Shown here: positions 55,010-64,000 of the stretch, in pieces
Layout of the letters: each line of letters begins with the position of its first letter
How positions within the stretch are numbered: the stretch's first letter is position 1
Translations under genes and position numbers: made by a program
NCBI GenBank assembly: GCA_036873135.1
Contig: JAPTYO010000008.1
Coordinates: forward strand, 39,006,819-39,070,818
Length of the DNA: 64,000 bases
Reading direction: 5' to 3'
Source: Clarkia xantiana subsp. parviflora
Lineage: Eukaryota > Streptophyta > Magnoliopsida > Myrtales > Onagraceae
The notes under the pieces: generated by a model
Seen by the model: the letters and a program-made list of their open reading frames with translations, nothing else
The model's database searches: none
What the model was told of the DNA's origin: nothing

Positions 55010-58000
55010 TCAAACATGACATTTCTTCAGATGTTCACCACTAAAGGTGTTTCTTAATACATTGCCATCGAGGTCTTCTAACTTATAAGCATTCAAGGCC
55101 GGCATGCCTACGATCTTGTAAGGCCCTTCCCATTTCGGGGACATCTTGTTGATCCGATCTTGTAGGGCGAACTCATTCCGACGCAGGACCAGTTCTCCCG
55201 CGTAGAACTGTCGCGACTTGACCTTCCGATTATAGTACCTGGCCGTCGCCAAGCGCATCCGAGCTTGCACTATGTCGGCCTCCAGCCGTTTTTCCTCTAG
55301 CAAGGATAACTCCAGGCGCCTTGTTTCGTCATTCGTCAAAGGTCCTATCCTGGCTCTTTCTGGACTTGTCGAGGGCTCATAGCTTCTGGTCCGATGGGAC
55401 GCCACAGCGATTTCCACGGGAGCGACCGCCTCCGTCCCATAAACAAGTGCAAACGGGGTTTCACCTGTTGACCGCTTGGGTGTCGTTCGGACCGCCCACA
55501 ACACGTTCTCCAGTTCGTCCAGCCATTTTCCGTCCAAAGCATAGACCCTCTTCTTCAAACCCTCCATCACGATTTTGTTGGCAGCCTCCACCTGCCCATT
55601 GGTCTGAGCGTGATGGACGGATGCTGTCCGATGCTCGATACCAAACTCGTCCAGGAACTTCTCCACCTGGGCCCCATTAAACGGAGGACCATTGTCGCTG
55701 ATTATCACCTTCGGCACCCCATATCTCGACAAAATTCGGGTCTGAAGGAACTTGATAATATGTCCCGCTGTTGTCTTGGCTAACGGCATAGCCTCGATCC
55801 ACTTCGAGAAGTAGTCAATCGCGACAAGCAAATGTGTGCACTGGCCTTTTGCTTTCGGAAGGGGTCCCACCAGGTCAATGCCCCACTGCGCGAAGGGCCA
55901 AGCACTCCCAATGGGCATCAAATCGGCAGCGGGGGCTGTGATATTCGGAGCATATCTCTGACACGCGTCACAGGATCGGACAAGCGTCGTTGCTTCCTTA
56001 TTCATCGTGGGCCAATAATATCCCAAGTTCAGCGCCTTCCTCAGGATAGACCGAGCGCCTTCGTGACATGCCGCGACTCCTTCATGCAACTCCCTCAGAA
56101 TCCGAGTCGTATCGGGTTCGGCCACGCATTTCAAGAAAGGAGTCGAAAGCAGACCCTTCTTGTACAACTGGTTATCCACCATCGCGTAATTAATTGACAT
56201 TCGTCGCAGTCGCTCCGCTGCCACTTTATCTTCAGGGAGTGCCCCCGTAGTTAAGTACGCGATTATCGGGGTCATCCAAGTGGGTTCTTCCTTCGATCCC
56301 GTTCCGATGGCGCACACCTCCGACGGATCGGTGGTCGATAGAATCACCTTCTCCAAGAAGTGTACCTTCCGACTCTCTTCCAAAGGTGCCCCCAAGGCAA
56401 ATTTGCTCAAGGCATCAGCCTCTACATTCTCTCCCCTCGGAATTGCCTCGATATCAAAGCTTTTGAAGCTCTCCTTCAAGGTCCGAGCCTCCTGAAGGTA
56501 CTTCTTCATGATCGGGTTCTTTGCTCCATACTGCCCCCGGACCTGATTTACAATCAGGCTAGCATCACACTTCACCTTCAAATGTTCAATTCCAGTGCCC
56601 TTTGCGATTTTCAGCCCCGTTATAAGAGCCTCATACTCCGCCTCGTTATTGGTGGCTCTAAATGTTAGGGCCAATGCATATCGAAGTGGCTCCGCCCCGC
56701 CTGGCGGAATCAATACGAACCCCGCACCGGATCCATCCGAGCTTGAGGATCCATCCGTGTACAACTCCCAGGTGTTCTCCTTATTTGGCTGTTCCGACTG
56801 CTCCGCCGTCGGGACCTCTTCAGTATTCCCGGTTGCCCCCTCTACTGTTTCCGTTGCTTCAGGATCGGGAACAGTAGATTCAACTATAAAGTCGGCCAAT
56901 GCCTGCCCTTTGATAGCTGTTCTCGGAGCGAAATGAATCCGAAACTCGCTAAGTTCCACGGCCCACTTTACTAGTCTCCCCGACGCATCAGGCCGGTTCA
57001 AGAAGTGTTTCAATGGCTGATCAGTCAACACCGTAATTTCATGCGCATGGAAGTAAGGCCGTAACTTTCTAGCGGTAATAATCAACGCAAAGAGGTACTT
57101 CTCAATCGGAGGGTAATTCATTTCACTCTTGGCAAACGCCTTGCTTACATAATAGACGGGGATTTGATTGCCCTCGACAGCTTTAACTAAAACAGAGCTT
57201 ATTGCAAACGAAGAAACAGCCAAGTAAAGATTGAGCGGCTCGCCTGGAGCTGGCTTTGCTAGTGGTGGGAGGGTGCGGAGATGTTGTTTGAGCGCTTGGA
57301 ACGCCTCCTCACATTCGGCGGTCCATTCGAACTGTCGGTTGGCCCTCAGCACATTGAAAAATGGCATCGCCCGGTCGCTTGCCTTGGATAGGAAGCGATT
57401 CATCGAAGCCAGTCGACCGTTCAACACTTGCACCTCCCTATGGTTTGTCGGGGACTGCATCTCCTCTATCGCCCTTAGTTTTTCGGGATTCACCTCGATC
57501 CCCCTCTGGCTCACCATGAAGCCTAAGAACTTCCCTGAATGTACTCCGAAGGCACATTTGGCTGGATTCAGGCGGACTTGGTGGAGCCTCATCCTCTCGA
57601 AGGCCATTGCCAAGTTACCAACGTGGTCCGATGCTCGTCGGGACTTCACCAGCATGTCATCTACATAGGCTTCCATGGTACTTCCAAGCATATCCCCGAA
57701 CAGCTTGTTCACCATTCTCTGATAGGTCGCCCCCGCATTCACCAGGCCGAAAGGCATGACATCGTACTGGAAGACTTCACTGTCAGCGTAGAAGGCGGTG
57801 TGTGGGGCATCCTTTTTCGCCATCTTTATCTGGTTATAACCAGAATAAGCATCCATAAAGCTTAGCAGCTCATGCCCCGATGTAGCATCCACCAATTGGT
57901 CGATCCGCGGGAGCGGATAACAGTCCTTCGGGCAAGCCTTGTTCAGGTCGCGGAAGTCGACACACATCCGCCACTTCCCGTTGCTTTTCCTCATTAGCAC

Positions 58001-59422
58001 TGGGTTGGCTACCCAAGTCTGGAATAGGATCTCCCTAATGAACCCAGCGTCGAGCAACCTGCCAACCTCCTGCTGGATTGCGATCCTCTTGTCTGTCCCC
58101 ATCGGACGTCTCTTCTGCGCGATCGGCTTGATCGTAGGGTCGATATTCAGTTCATGCTCGATCACGTCACGGCTGATTCCTGGCATATCGCTCGGGGACC
58201 AGGCAAACAACTCCTTGAATTCTTTCAAGAGCGCGATCAACTCCTGAGCCCTTTCCTCGGTTAGGGCGGATCCGATCTTTACCCTCCTCTCGGGCCCATC
58301 TATCTCGACTTCTTTTAGGTCCTCCATGGGGGCGGGGCGCCCAAACTCCTCTCGAGGATCAGTGTCTGTCTGGAGAACCGACATAGCCTCCCTCCTCGAT
58401 TTCCTTGTGGCGTTGACATAACACCGTCTCGACGCCACCTGGTCGCCTTTTACTTCACCGACCCCATTCTCAGTCGGGAACTTCATTTTATGATGGACAG
58501 TCGAGGCCACTGCCATCAGCGGGTTGATGGTGGTTCTCCCAATAATCGCATTGTACGTCCCTGTGGATTCGACCACCACGAATTCCACATCTCTCTTCTC
58601 CATTTTCCAGCCACTGCCGAACCACACAGGCAGCGTAATAACCCCCAACGGATAAGAGGTTGTGCCGCAAAATCCTACCATCGGGAAGTTAACCTCCCGT
58701 AGGTCTTTCTTCTTCTTCCCCATCTGCTCCAGGGCGTCGGAGAAGAGGATGTCGGAGGAGCTTCCTCCATCAATGAGGATCCTCTTCATTTCGAATCCAC
58801 CTACATCCAGTGTCACGACTAGGGCATCCTCGTGGGGGGTCTCTACTCCCTCCAGATCCTTCGCCGAGAAGGTAATCTCCATTTCCTCCTTCGAGGTCCA
58901 TGACCGGGACCTTTTTCCCAAGGCCACTACTACGGGCACCTGGTTGGCGTAACGCTCCCGAGAAGACGATGTGTCTCCTCCCGCAGCGAACCCTCCATGG
59001 ATCACATTAATGACCCTCTTCTGTCGGGACCCTGATGGGCCCTCCGAAGGCTCCGCTTCGGACCTTCTCTTCCTTGGGGACCTCGATCGAGATTTGGATC
59101 TCGACCGAGATCGGGAATGGGGCTTGCAGCGCGAATCCCCCACGAACTCCTTCAGCTTACCCCTCTGGATAAGCTTCTCTACTTCCTTCTTCAGCTCCCG
59201 ACACTGGTCAGTGTCGTGACCAGTGGCCCGATGGAATCGGCAGTAACGGTCGGTGCGGGAGCCCAACTTTTCGCCTTCCGTCTTTTTGGGGAAACGAGCG
59301 AGGCCTTGCCTCTCCATTACGGCCAAGACCTCTCTCAAAGGCCTGTTGAGGGGGGGTAAACTCCTCCCTCTGACTGTCTTTCTTTGTCGGACGCCTATCC
59401 TCCCTTCGATCAGGGCGTCCAC
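55010..59422 (-). CDS. Gypsy pol polyprotein (nucleocapsid knuckle, PR, RT, RNase H, aRNase H, integrase)
   Basis: The 1470-codon frame is uninterrupted. It opens with the gag C terminus: a CHHC knuckle at residues 61-74 (Y-C-R-F-H, G-H-D-T-D-Q-C) and an RS-rich stretch at 101-120. Protease D-G-G-S-S-S-D-I-L is at 218-226. RT spans about 430-610 with V-D-F-R-D-L-N (488-494) and Y-V-D-D (586-589). Gypsy RNase H follows to about 845. An archaeal-type RNase H lies at 886-1010 (Y-T-D-G-S, N-E-A-E-Y). Integrase has H1113, H1120, C1151, C1154 and D1183, D1243, E1279. All catalytic residues are present. The true start is in gag: a C7 run near 59350 puts gag in another frame. Confidence 0.95.
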   Translation of the reverse strand: MDALIEGRIGVRQRKTVRGRSLPPLNRPLREVLAVMERQGLARFPKKTEGEKLGSRTDRYCRFHRATGHDTDQCRELKKEVEKLIQRGKLKEFVGDSRCKPHSRSRSRSKSRSRSPRKRRSEAEPSEGPSGSRQKRVINVIHGGFAAGGDTSSSRERYANQVPVVVALGKRSRSWTSKEEMEITFSAKDLEGVETPHEDALVVTLDVGGFEMKRILIDGGSSSDILFSDALEQMGKKKKDLREVNFPMVGFCGTTSYPLGVITLPVWFGSGWKMEKRDVEFVVVESTGTYNAIIGRTTINPLMAVASTVHHKMKFPTENGVGEVKGDQVASRRCYVNATRKSRREAMSVLQTDTDPREEFGRPAPMEDLKEVEIDGPERRVKIGSALTEERAQELIALLKEFKELFAWSPSDMPGISRDVIEHELNIDPTIKPIAQKRRPMGTDKRIAIQQEVGRLLDAGFIREILFQTWVANPVLMRKSNGKWRMCVDFRDLNKACPKDCYPLPRIDQLVDATSGHELLSFMDAYSGYNQIKMAKKDAPHTAFYADSEVFQYDVMPFGLVNAGATYQRMVNKLFGDMLGSTMEAYVDDMLVKSRRASDHVGNLAMAFERMRLHQVRLNPAKCAFGVHSGKFLGFMVSQRGIEVNPEKLRAIEEMQSPTNHREVQVLNGRLASMNRFLSKASDRAMPFFNVLRANRQFEWTAECEEAFQALKQHLRTLPPLAKPAPGEPLNLYLAVSSFAISSVLVKAVEGNQIPVYYVSKAFAKSEMNYPPIEKYLFALIITARKLRPYFHAHEITVLTDQPLKHFLNRPDASGRLVKWAVELSEFRIHFAPRTAIKGQALADFIVESTVPDPEATETVEGATGNTEEVPTAEQSEQPNKENTWELYTDGSSSSDGSGAGFVLIPPGGAEPLRYALALTFRATNNEAEYEALITGLKIAKGTGIEHLKVKCDASLIVNQVRGQYGAKNPIMKKYLQEARTLKESFKSFDIEAIPRGENVEADALSKFALGAPLEESRKVHFLEKVILSTTDPSEVCAIGTGSKEEPTWMTPIIAYLTTGALPEDKVAAERLRRMSINYAMVDNQLYKKGLLSTPFLKCVAEPDTTRILRELHEGVAACHEGARSILRKALNLGYYWPTMNKEATTLVRSCDACQRYAPNITAPAADLMPIGSAWPFAQWGIDLVGPLPKAKGQCTHLLVAIDYFSKWIEAMPLAKTTAGHIIKFLQTRILSRYGVPKVIISDNGPPFNGAQVEKFLDEFGIEHRTASVHHAQTNGQVEAANKIVMEGLKKRVYALDGKWLDELENVLWAVRTTPKRSTGETPFALVYGTEAVAPVEIAVASHRTRSYEPSTSPERARIGPLTNDETRRLELSLLEEKRLEADIVQARMRLATARYYNRKVKSRQFYAGELVLRRNEFALQDRINKMSPKWEGPYKIVGMPALNAYKLEDLDGNVLRNTFSGEHLKKCHV

Positions 59423-60659
59423 GACTCCGACTACGCTCGGAGCTATCCTTCTTGTTTTGGCTGTCCAATGGTTTGAACAACTGCTTTCCTCCGCGCCCCT
59501 TGGGAGGAGCCAACTCTCCGGCAGCGATCTTCGACTCTTGGACGTCGATTTGCTGTTTCACCCTCGCCTGAAGCGCCTCCATGCTCCAGACGTTTTTGGC
59601 CGCGACGCTGTGCAGTAAGTCGGAGCCGTAGGGGGGATTGAGGTTTTTCAAGAAGGTACGGATGGCCTCGCCCTCCGATATCTCCTCATCCAGCTCGGTC
59701 ATGCCAGCCGTGTAACGCTGGTAGTATTGGGCCAGCGATTCGTCGGGCCTCTGGACCACCTCATGCAGGGTCCGAACACTCTTCAGCAGCCGTCGACGCC
59801 CTTGGTACTGGGCGATGAATCGCTGATGCATATCCTCCCAACAGCTTATGCATCCGGTGGGCAGACTGTAGAACCATGTCAAAGCCTTCTCTCCCAAGGT
59901 ACTCGGGAACAACGCGCAGATAACATCCTCATCTGGGGTCCTGCCCATGCACGCTGTCAGGTGCTTCTGTACGTGGCGGACCGGGTCCGCGTCCCCGTCG
60001 TACTCCTCTATCTTCGGGATACCCAAGCCTGGAGGGGCCAGGGTATTGATCAGCCTGGGAACGAAGGGATGGGTCTCCCGACTCCTCAACTCCGACATCA
60101 TGGGCTTCTGATCTCCCATGCAAATACCCACAATCTTCACCACCTGATCAGCAGTGAGGGGACCATTCAGGGGAATAGTCCTTTGCTGTACTGGCCCTGG
60201 TCCATCGACCACAAAATTCTCCGCCGGTGCTGGATTCGGATGCCTGGGGGGAACGGGCTGTTCCCTCAACGGGGGAGGTGGCGGCAGATTGTCGTCCACC
60301 TGCCTTCTGGAAGCATCTCGCCGCGGAGGGAGCGGCGGTAGATCTACGGCCTGCCTTCTGGCAGCCTCTCTTCGGTCTAAGAGGGCCTCCATGGCCTCCA
60401 TGAATAGGGGCATGGCCTCTGCCACTACCCTGGCCAGCTCTGGGCTCTGGGAAGGCGCCTCGTTCCTGGATCCACCAGGGAGCTCGTTCCTGGTCATCGA
60501 CCTGGTTTCTCTTCGCGGAGGAACAACCTCCCTGGTGGTGTCATCTCGGTGAGTGCTGTCACCATCGTCTCTCAGATCCTGATGCTGTGTATCATCCTCA
60601 GGGGGATTGCTGGTGGTCTGCACCTGCTTGCCTGATCGCTGCGGCTTGTTGCCAGCCAT
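59208..60659 (-). CDS. Gypsy gag
   Basis: 483 codons from an ATG 64 bp after the primer-binding region. Residues about 175-370 form the retrotransposon gag domain (Y-D-G-D-A-D-P-V, W-F-Y-S-L-P, F-L-K-N-L-N-P-P-Y), which builds the particle. The N terminus is proline- and arginine-rich. The last 80 codons or so are out of frame: after R-E-E-F-T-P-P the correct continuation (L-N-R-P-L-R-E-V) lies in the pol frame, one base away at a C7 run (G7 on the plus strand, 59350-59356). The CHHC knuckle is therefore encoded only in the pol frame. Either a frameshift during translation joins them, or this copy has a one-base insertion. Confidence 0.9.
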   Translation of the reverse strand: MAGNKPQRSGKQVQTTSNPPEDDTQHQDLRDDGDSTHRDDTTREVVPPRRETRSMTRNELPGGSRNEAPSQSPELARVVAEAMPLFMEAMEALLDRREAARRQAVDLPPLPPRRDASRRQVDDNLPPPPPLREQPVPPRHPNPAPAENFVVDGPGPVQQRTIPLNGPLTADQVVKIVGICMGDQKPMMSELRSRETHPFVPRLINTLAPPGLGIPKIEEYDGDADPVRHVQKHLTACMGRTPDEDVICALFPSTLGEKALTWFYSLPTGCISCWEDMHQRFIAQYQGRRRLLKSVRTLHEVVQRPDESLAQYYQRYTAGMTELDEEISEGEAIRTFLKNLNPPYGSDLLHSVAAKNVWSMEALQARVKQQIDVQESKIAAGELAPPKGRGGKQLFKPLDSQNKKDSSERSRSRGRPDRREDRRPTKKDSQREEFTPPQQAFERGLGRNGEARPRSFPQKDGRRKVGLPHRPLLPIPSGHWSRH

Positions 60660-60710
60660 GGTATGGAGTCAAAAGGAAGCAAACTTACTTTGGCTTTTTG
60701 TTGCGTTCCC

Positions 60711-60723
60711 ACAGACGGCGCCA
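60711..60723 (-). other. Gypsy primer-binding site (tRNA-Asp type)
   Basis: On the minus strand TGGCGCCGTCTGT starts one base after the 5' LTR end. The first nine bases fit tRNA-Asp. The site and its spacing equal those of the non-autonomous element at 28867. Confidence 0.8.
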
Positions 60724-60724
60724 A

Positions 60725-61373
60725 TGTTGGATCACGGCAGGAACTCTGGTTACGGTGACGGATTCCTTAGCTCCTCGCAATCCTGCAGAAGGGGAATAGA
60801 GGGCGGTGGCCCAGAATCCCTCTCCGATGCTTAACGTAAGTACGGTGATCAACAGGGCAAGCAAGCAGTATGTGTATGTGTGTAAAAACGTAACCTTAAC
60901 CTGGGATAACTTCCCTCCTTTTATAGGGGGAAGGCTATCCCAGTTACCTGATTAGGCGGTTGGATTGTGATCCACTATCCCACATATCTCGCCGTATATC
61001 TCGCCACGTATCTGTACAGTTATACGTATCCCACATATCTCGCCCATTATATCACTACTGTAATCATAGCGAGATTTCCGGGATTGTGCTCTTACTGGCG
61101 AGTCTCGATCATTATCGGAGACTCCCAAGTTGCATCGTTGAGGATTCGGTGTCGGGGAGTGGTGTCAACTCCCATATCGGGACCGACCACGTCCAGGTCC
61201 GATATCTTCGGGGCTTTCCCCTATCGAGGCTATACTCACTCGGGGCTATTCCATGTCGGGGCCTCCGTCCGTCGGAGCCCTTAGCCTTCCAGCAACCCAG
61301 CTCCTAGCCCAACGGGCCTAGTCGCCGTTTGTCAATCGTTAAGGGGCCTAACGGCCTTAGCCGGGGCCCATCA
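60725..61373 (-). repeat. Gypsy 5' LTR
   Basis: 649 bp. Reads TGATGGGCCCC to CGTGATCCAACA on the minus strand. The minus-strand TATAAAAGGAGG at about 60914-60925 is the probable promoter of the gypsy RNA. It differs from the 3' LTR only by one G in a run near 61341. Confidence 0.95.
60919..60925 (-). promoter_or_regulatory. Gypsy LTR TATA box
   Basis: TATAAAA on the minus strand within the 5' LTR, followed by GGAGGGAAG. The same word is in the 3' LTR at 50739-50745. Confidence 0.7.
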
Positions 61374-61378
61374 AATAC

Positions 61379-62878
61379 CAGCCTAAATATAAATAATATT
61401 ATGGGATGATAATAAACAATTTTATTAATTTTGCATTATCAACATTAATTAACAGAATAATTATCTTTATTCATTATTAATAAATACTCATTGTAAGTAT
61501 ATTTAATAATAAATATTGTATATAATAAGATATACTAAATGATTTACTAATTTTGTAATTTTTTATTTTAAAAACCTATCAGGCGTGGTGAACCAAAGAT
61601 GACAATCGACACTTGCCCTCTAAGGTTCATCACGGTCAATAGATTTTTAGAAGAAAAAAAAATACAAAACTATTGAATTTTATATTATATTCGTATATAA
61701 AAAATACGTTTTATTTATAGTATTTTTTAAATAAAAATCTATTACGCATAGGAAAACCTAAAATGTGATTTTATCTACATTTGTTCCGCTAACTATTGAT
61801 GAAAATAGATAAAATCTCCGTTTATGACTTATCATGCATAATGGATTTTTTTTCTTAAAAATAACTATAAATAAAAATAAATATTTTTATATTCAAATAT
61901 AATACAAGTGTCTAAATTTGTATATTTTTTCTTCTTAAAATTTATTATACGTGGTGAACCCTAAAGGGTAAATATTTATTGCCTTATAGGGTTCACCGAG
62001 CCCATTAATTTTTTCTTAAAAAATCATAAAACTAGTAATTGTATTGTATATCTTATATGAAAAAATATTATTTTTATTATTAAATATAATATGCAAAATT
62101 TATTATTAATCATATTTCACAGTATTTTGTCACTAGATATACTATATGTATATTTATTATTAATGGATAAAAATAATTATTGAAGAAATCATAGAGTAAA
62201 ATTAACAAAACAGTCCTCTCTGCCATAGCATTTATATCTAACTTATCATTGACGAGTTGTTAATTTATTGCAAGTCTATCCCCGTCTAGGTGATGGACTC
62301 GGTCCAAATAATAATATTTTTATAGCATAATCATAATATATAAAGCTACACAAATATAATATATATATATATAATATAAAACTTACTACAACCAATTATA
62401 TATATATAATTCAAAACCTATATATGTTTCAATTTTTTACGTTAATAATTAAAAAAATCAATAATATTATATCTATGCAACTTCAAATTATTTTTATCTT
62501 TTAAAACCAATTTTAAAGATTTTACACTTTCAAACTCTTTTTAACATACAATCAATCTTTTTAAATTGATTTTCTTACCTTATCATCTAATTAATTTAAT
62601 TTAAAACAATTAACGTAAGCAGGGTGGAGTAAGAATAATTTGAGATTGATATGTTTTCTGTTTTGGTAAACAAATGATATTTGTTTAAAAAGGTATTGAT
62701 ATTTTATTATCCAGAAATTAATAATGATTTGGTAATAAAGTGAAAGATATGATGAATACAATAATGTGGAGATGTGAATTGGATGGAGTTGCCCGTTTTT
62801 TCCTTTTCCTCGGCCTGCCTGCTTCTTCGATTCTTCTTCTCTTTCAAAATCCTCAACCTCTTGTTTTCCACCCCTTAT
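61379..62878. other. AT-rich intergenic DNA upstream of the pirin gene
   Basis: Mostly A/T sequence with TA tracts. Two related blocks lie near 61580-61640 and 61940-62000. Each has GTGGTGAACC and its inverted GGTTCA(T)C-type partner, so each could fold. They may be remnants of a small element. A minus-strand ORF at 62591-62908 overlaps the pirin promoter and has no familiar features. Confidence 0.5.
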
Positions 62879-62886
62879 TATAAATA
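62879..62886 (+). promoter_or_regulatory. Pirin gene TATA box
   Basis: TATAAATA, 65 bp before the ATG at 62944, preceded by CT-rich sequence (CTTCTTCGATTCTTCTTCTC). A start of transcription near 62910 would give a leader of about 30-35 bases. Confidence 0.7.
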
Positions 62887-62943
62887 CCAATCCAACCTCA
62901 CAACACATATATCATTACAAGAAGAGAACCAACTAGAAAGTAT

Positions 62944-64000
62944 ATGAAAGGTATCTGTCGAAGGATATTACTGTTACATCGAAATCCTGGTGGATCCGCC
63001 GCAATCAAATCCAAGAAATTAGTATCTTCCCCTGTCTTTGCTACCATGTCTGGATCAAACCAAGATTCCCCGTTTGACAGCCCTCGTATTGTCCTCAACA
63101 AAGTCCTGGCGACCCAGCAAAATGAAGGTCAAGGTGCCACCGTCAGAAGAAGCATTGGAAGGTTCAACTCTTCTCTCCCTCCTTTACCCTTCACAAGCAA
63201 GAATTGGTCTCCAATTCTTTATCATCTTGGTTGTGTTTATTTCCGATTCTTCATCTTATTCTATCTATGTTGATGACTTTTTAATTTTGATGATTTTTCA
63301 ACAAGTCTGCATTTAAGTGATACATAATTTCTGGGTATTAAATTCTGTAGGAGTGAACTGAGAAACTTGGATCCCTTCCTTATGTTGGATGAATTTTCAG
63401 GTACAACTTGCCTCAAAATCAAAATGTGAAAATTTTCTTACAGTTTTATAAGTCTATTAATGTAATGTAATGTAATAATATTTGTTGCAGTTTCTGCACC
63501 TGCTGGATTCCCTGACCATCCACATAGAGGTTTGCAGAATTCTTCACCAGAAATTACACTATCTATATATATACAAACTAAATGTTCATCCCAAATCTAG
63601 CTAATAATACAATTTTTTTTTCTCCAGGATTTGAGACTGTCACCTACATGCTGCAGGTGACTGAATTTGCTTTTAAAAAAATGTATGATAAATTTATATC
63701 AATCGGAATCTGATAGAGTTTGTTATTCAGGGAGCTGTGACCCATGAAGATTTTAAGGGGCACAGAGGAACAATTCACCCCGGTGATGTTCAGGTGATGA
63801 TTCTGAATATTAATATATGTTTACTATTGTTGTTTTTATTTAAATGATGACTGAGCACTCACTAACTAATTATATGTATGATTAATGTAGTGGATGACAG
63901 CAGGAAGAGGTATAATTCATTCAGAGATGCCGGGTGGTGAAGGAGTCAATAAGGGACTACAACTATGGATTAATCTCTCTTCAAAAGACAAAATGTGAGA
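62944..64000 (+). CDS. Pirin-family protein (partial, six exons in window)
   Basis: Exons 62944-63161, 63351-63400, 63491-63539, 63628-63656, 63731-63793 and 63891-63994 all have GT-AG borders and join in frame; the gene runs off the window. The product is a cupin-fold, iron-binding pirin. The metal ligands are all seen: H-P-H in P-D-H-P-H-R-G-F-E-T (exons 3-4) and H-S-E in G-I-I-H-S-E-M-P-G-G (exon 6). Human pirin is a transcription cofactor and some pirins act as quercetinases; the plant substrate is not known. The first 34 residues before M-S-G-S-N-Q-D-S are basic and poor in acidic residues, possibly an organelle-targeting extension. A later ATG at 63047 would give the usual short form. 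Confidence 0.92.

Larger units (their letters stand above)
50545..61373 (-). mobile_element. Complete Tat-type Ty3/gypsy retrotransposon with an antisense gene
   Basis: LTRs at 60725-61373 (5') and 50545-51192 (3') differ by eye only in one G of a short run. The target duplication AATAC is perfect (50540-50544 and 61374-61378). The primer site TGGCGCCGTCTGT lies one base from the 5' LTR. Gag, protease, RT, RNase H, a second (archaeal-type) RNase H and integrase follow in gypsy order. The extra RNase H before integrase is characteristic of the Tat lineage. About 3.8 kb between pol and the 3' LTR carry a four-exon gene on the opposite strand. Confidence 0.95.

Noticed and set aside
55321..59359. 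Many plus-strand ORFs of 60-145 codons across gypsy pol and gag
   Set aside because: All are shadows of the long minus-strand pol and gag frames. Unlike 51778-54558 they have no promoter, introns or domain pattern.
62591..62908. 105-codon minus-strand ORF over the pirin promoter
   Set aside because: Lysine- and glutamate-rich start followed by low-complexity sequence, overlapping a good TATA box of the plus-strand gene; no homology recognised.
1..64000. tRNA, rRNA and other structured RNA genes
   Set aside because: I looked for A/B box pairs and cloverleaf-like sequence while reading and saw none. A tRNAscan or Infernal run would be needed to exclude them.

Overview
The window is nuclear DNA of a flowering plant, probably a eudicot. 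The evidence is an intron-containing pirin gene with GT-AG introns, a plant-type SUN-domain gene, a fragment of a plant O-methyltransferase, and dense nested Ty1/copia, Ty3/gypsy (Tat-type) and hAT/Mutator-like transposons. It reads as retrotransposon-rich intergenic DNA with only two host genes that look intact: a single-exon SUN-domain gene (19704-21023, minus) and the 5' part of a pirin gene (62944 to the window edge, plus).

Layout. 1-2244: AT-rich intergenic DNA with TA microsatellites and a CCGAACCGG-rich block. 2245-8899: decayed copia element (Copia-1), split by a 689-bp hAT element (5995-6683) with a perfect 8-bp target duplication. 8900-11173: unassigned. 11174-19110: a three-level nest. 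A short hAT element contains a long-TIR Mutator-like element that carries the first part of an O-methyltransferase gene, and that element contains a young copia (Copia-2, 11997-18223). 19704-21023: SUN gene. 22269-23354: hAT end and a short coding remnant. 23355-27844: old minus-strand copia with two LTRs in tandem register; the second LTR holds a 487-bp hAT MITE. 27845-41150: minus-strand Copia-3, whose LTR is split by a 9.66-kb non-autonomous LTR element (27997-37659). That element has 870-bp LTRs, a tRNA-Asp-type primer site, one ORF with repeated gag-like CHHC knuckles, a 66-bp palindrome-rich minisatellite and a long hairpin MITE. 41191-41620: end of a hAT transposase. 42265-49358: copia with 1073-bp LTRs (Copia-4). 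50545-61373: complete 10.8-kb Tat-type gypsy on the minus strand. 61374-62878: AT-rich intergenic DNA. 62879-64000: pirin promoter and six exons.

The most interesting object is the gypsy element. Between its pol gene and its 3' LTR it carries a four-exon gene on the opposite strand (51778-54558), with its own TATA box, clean GT-AG introns that keep frame, a basic stretch and a long coiled coil (843 aa predicted). Its LTRs are almost identical and its target duplication is perfect, so the insertion is recent. The 9.66-kb non-autonomous element shares its primer site and knuckle spacing, so it may depend on a relative of this gypsy for mobilisation.

All coordinates come from reading the sequence by eye. 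Family names rest on motif recognition, not on database searches.
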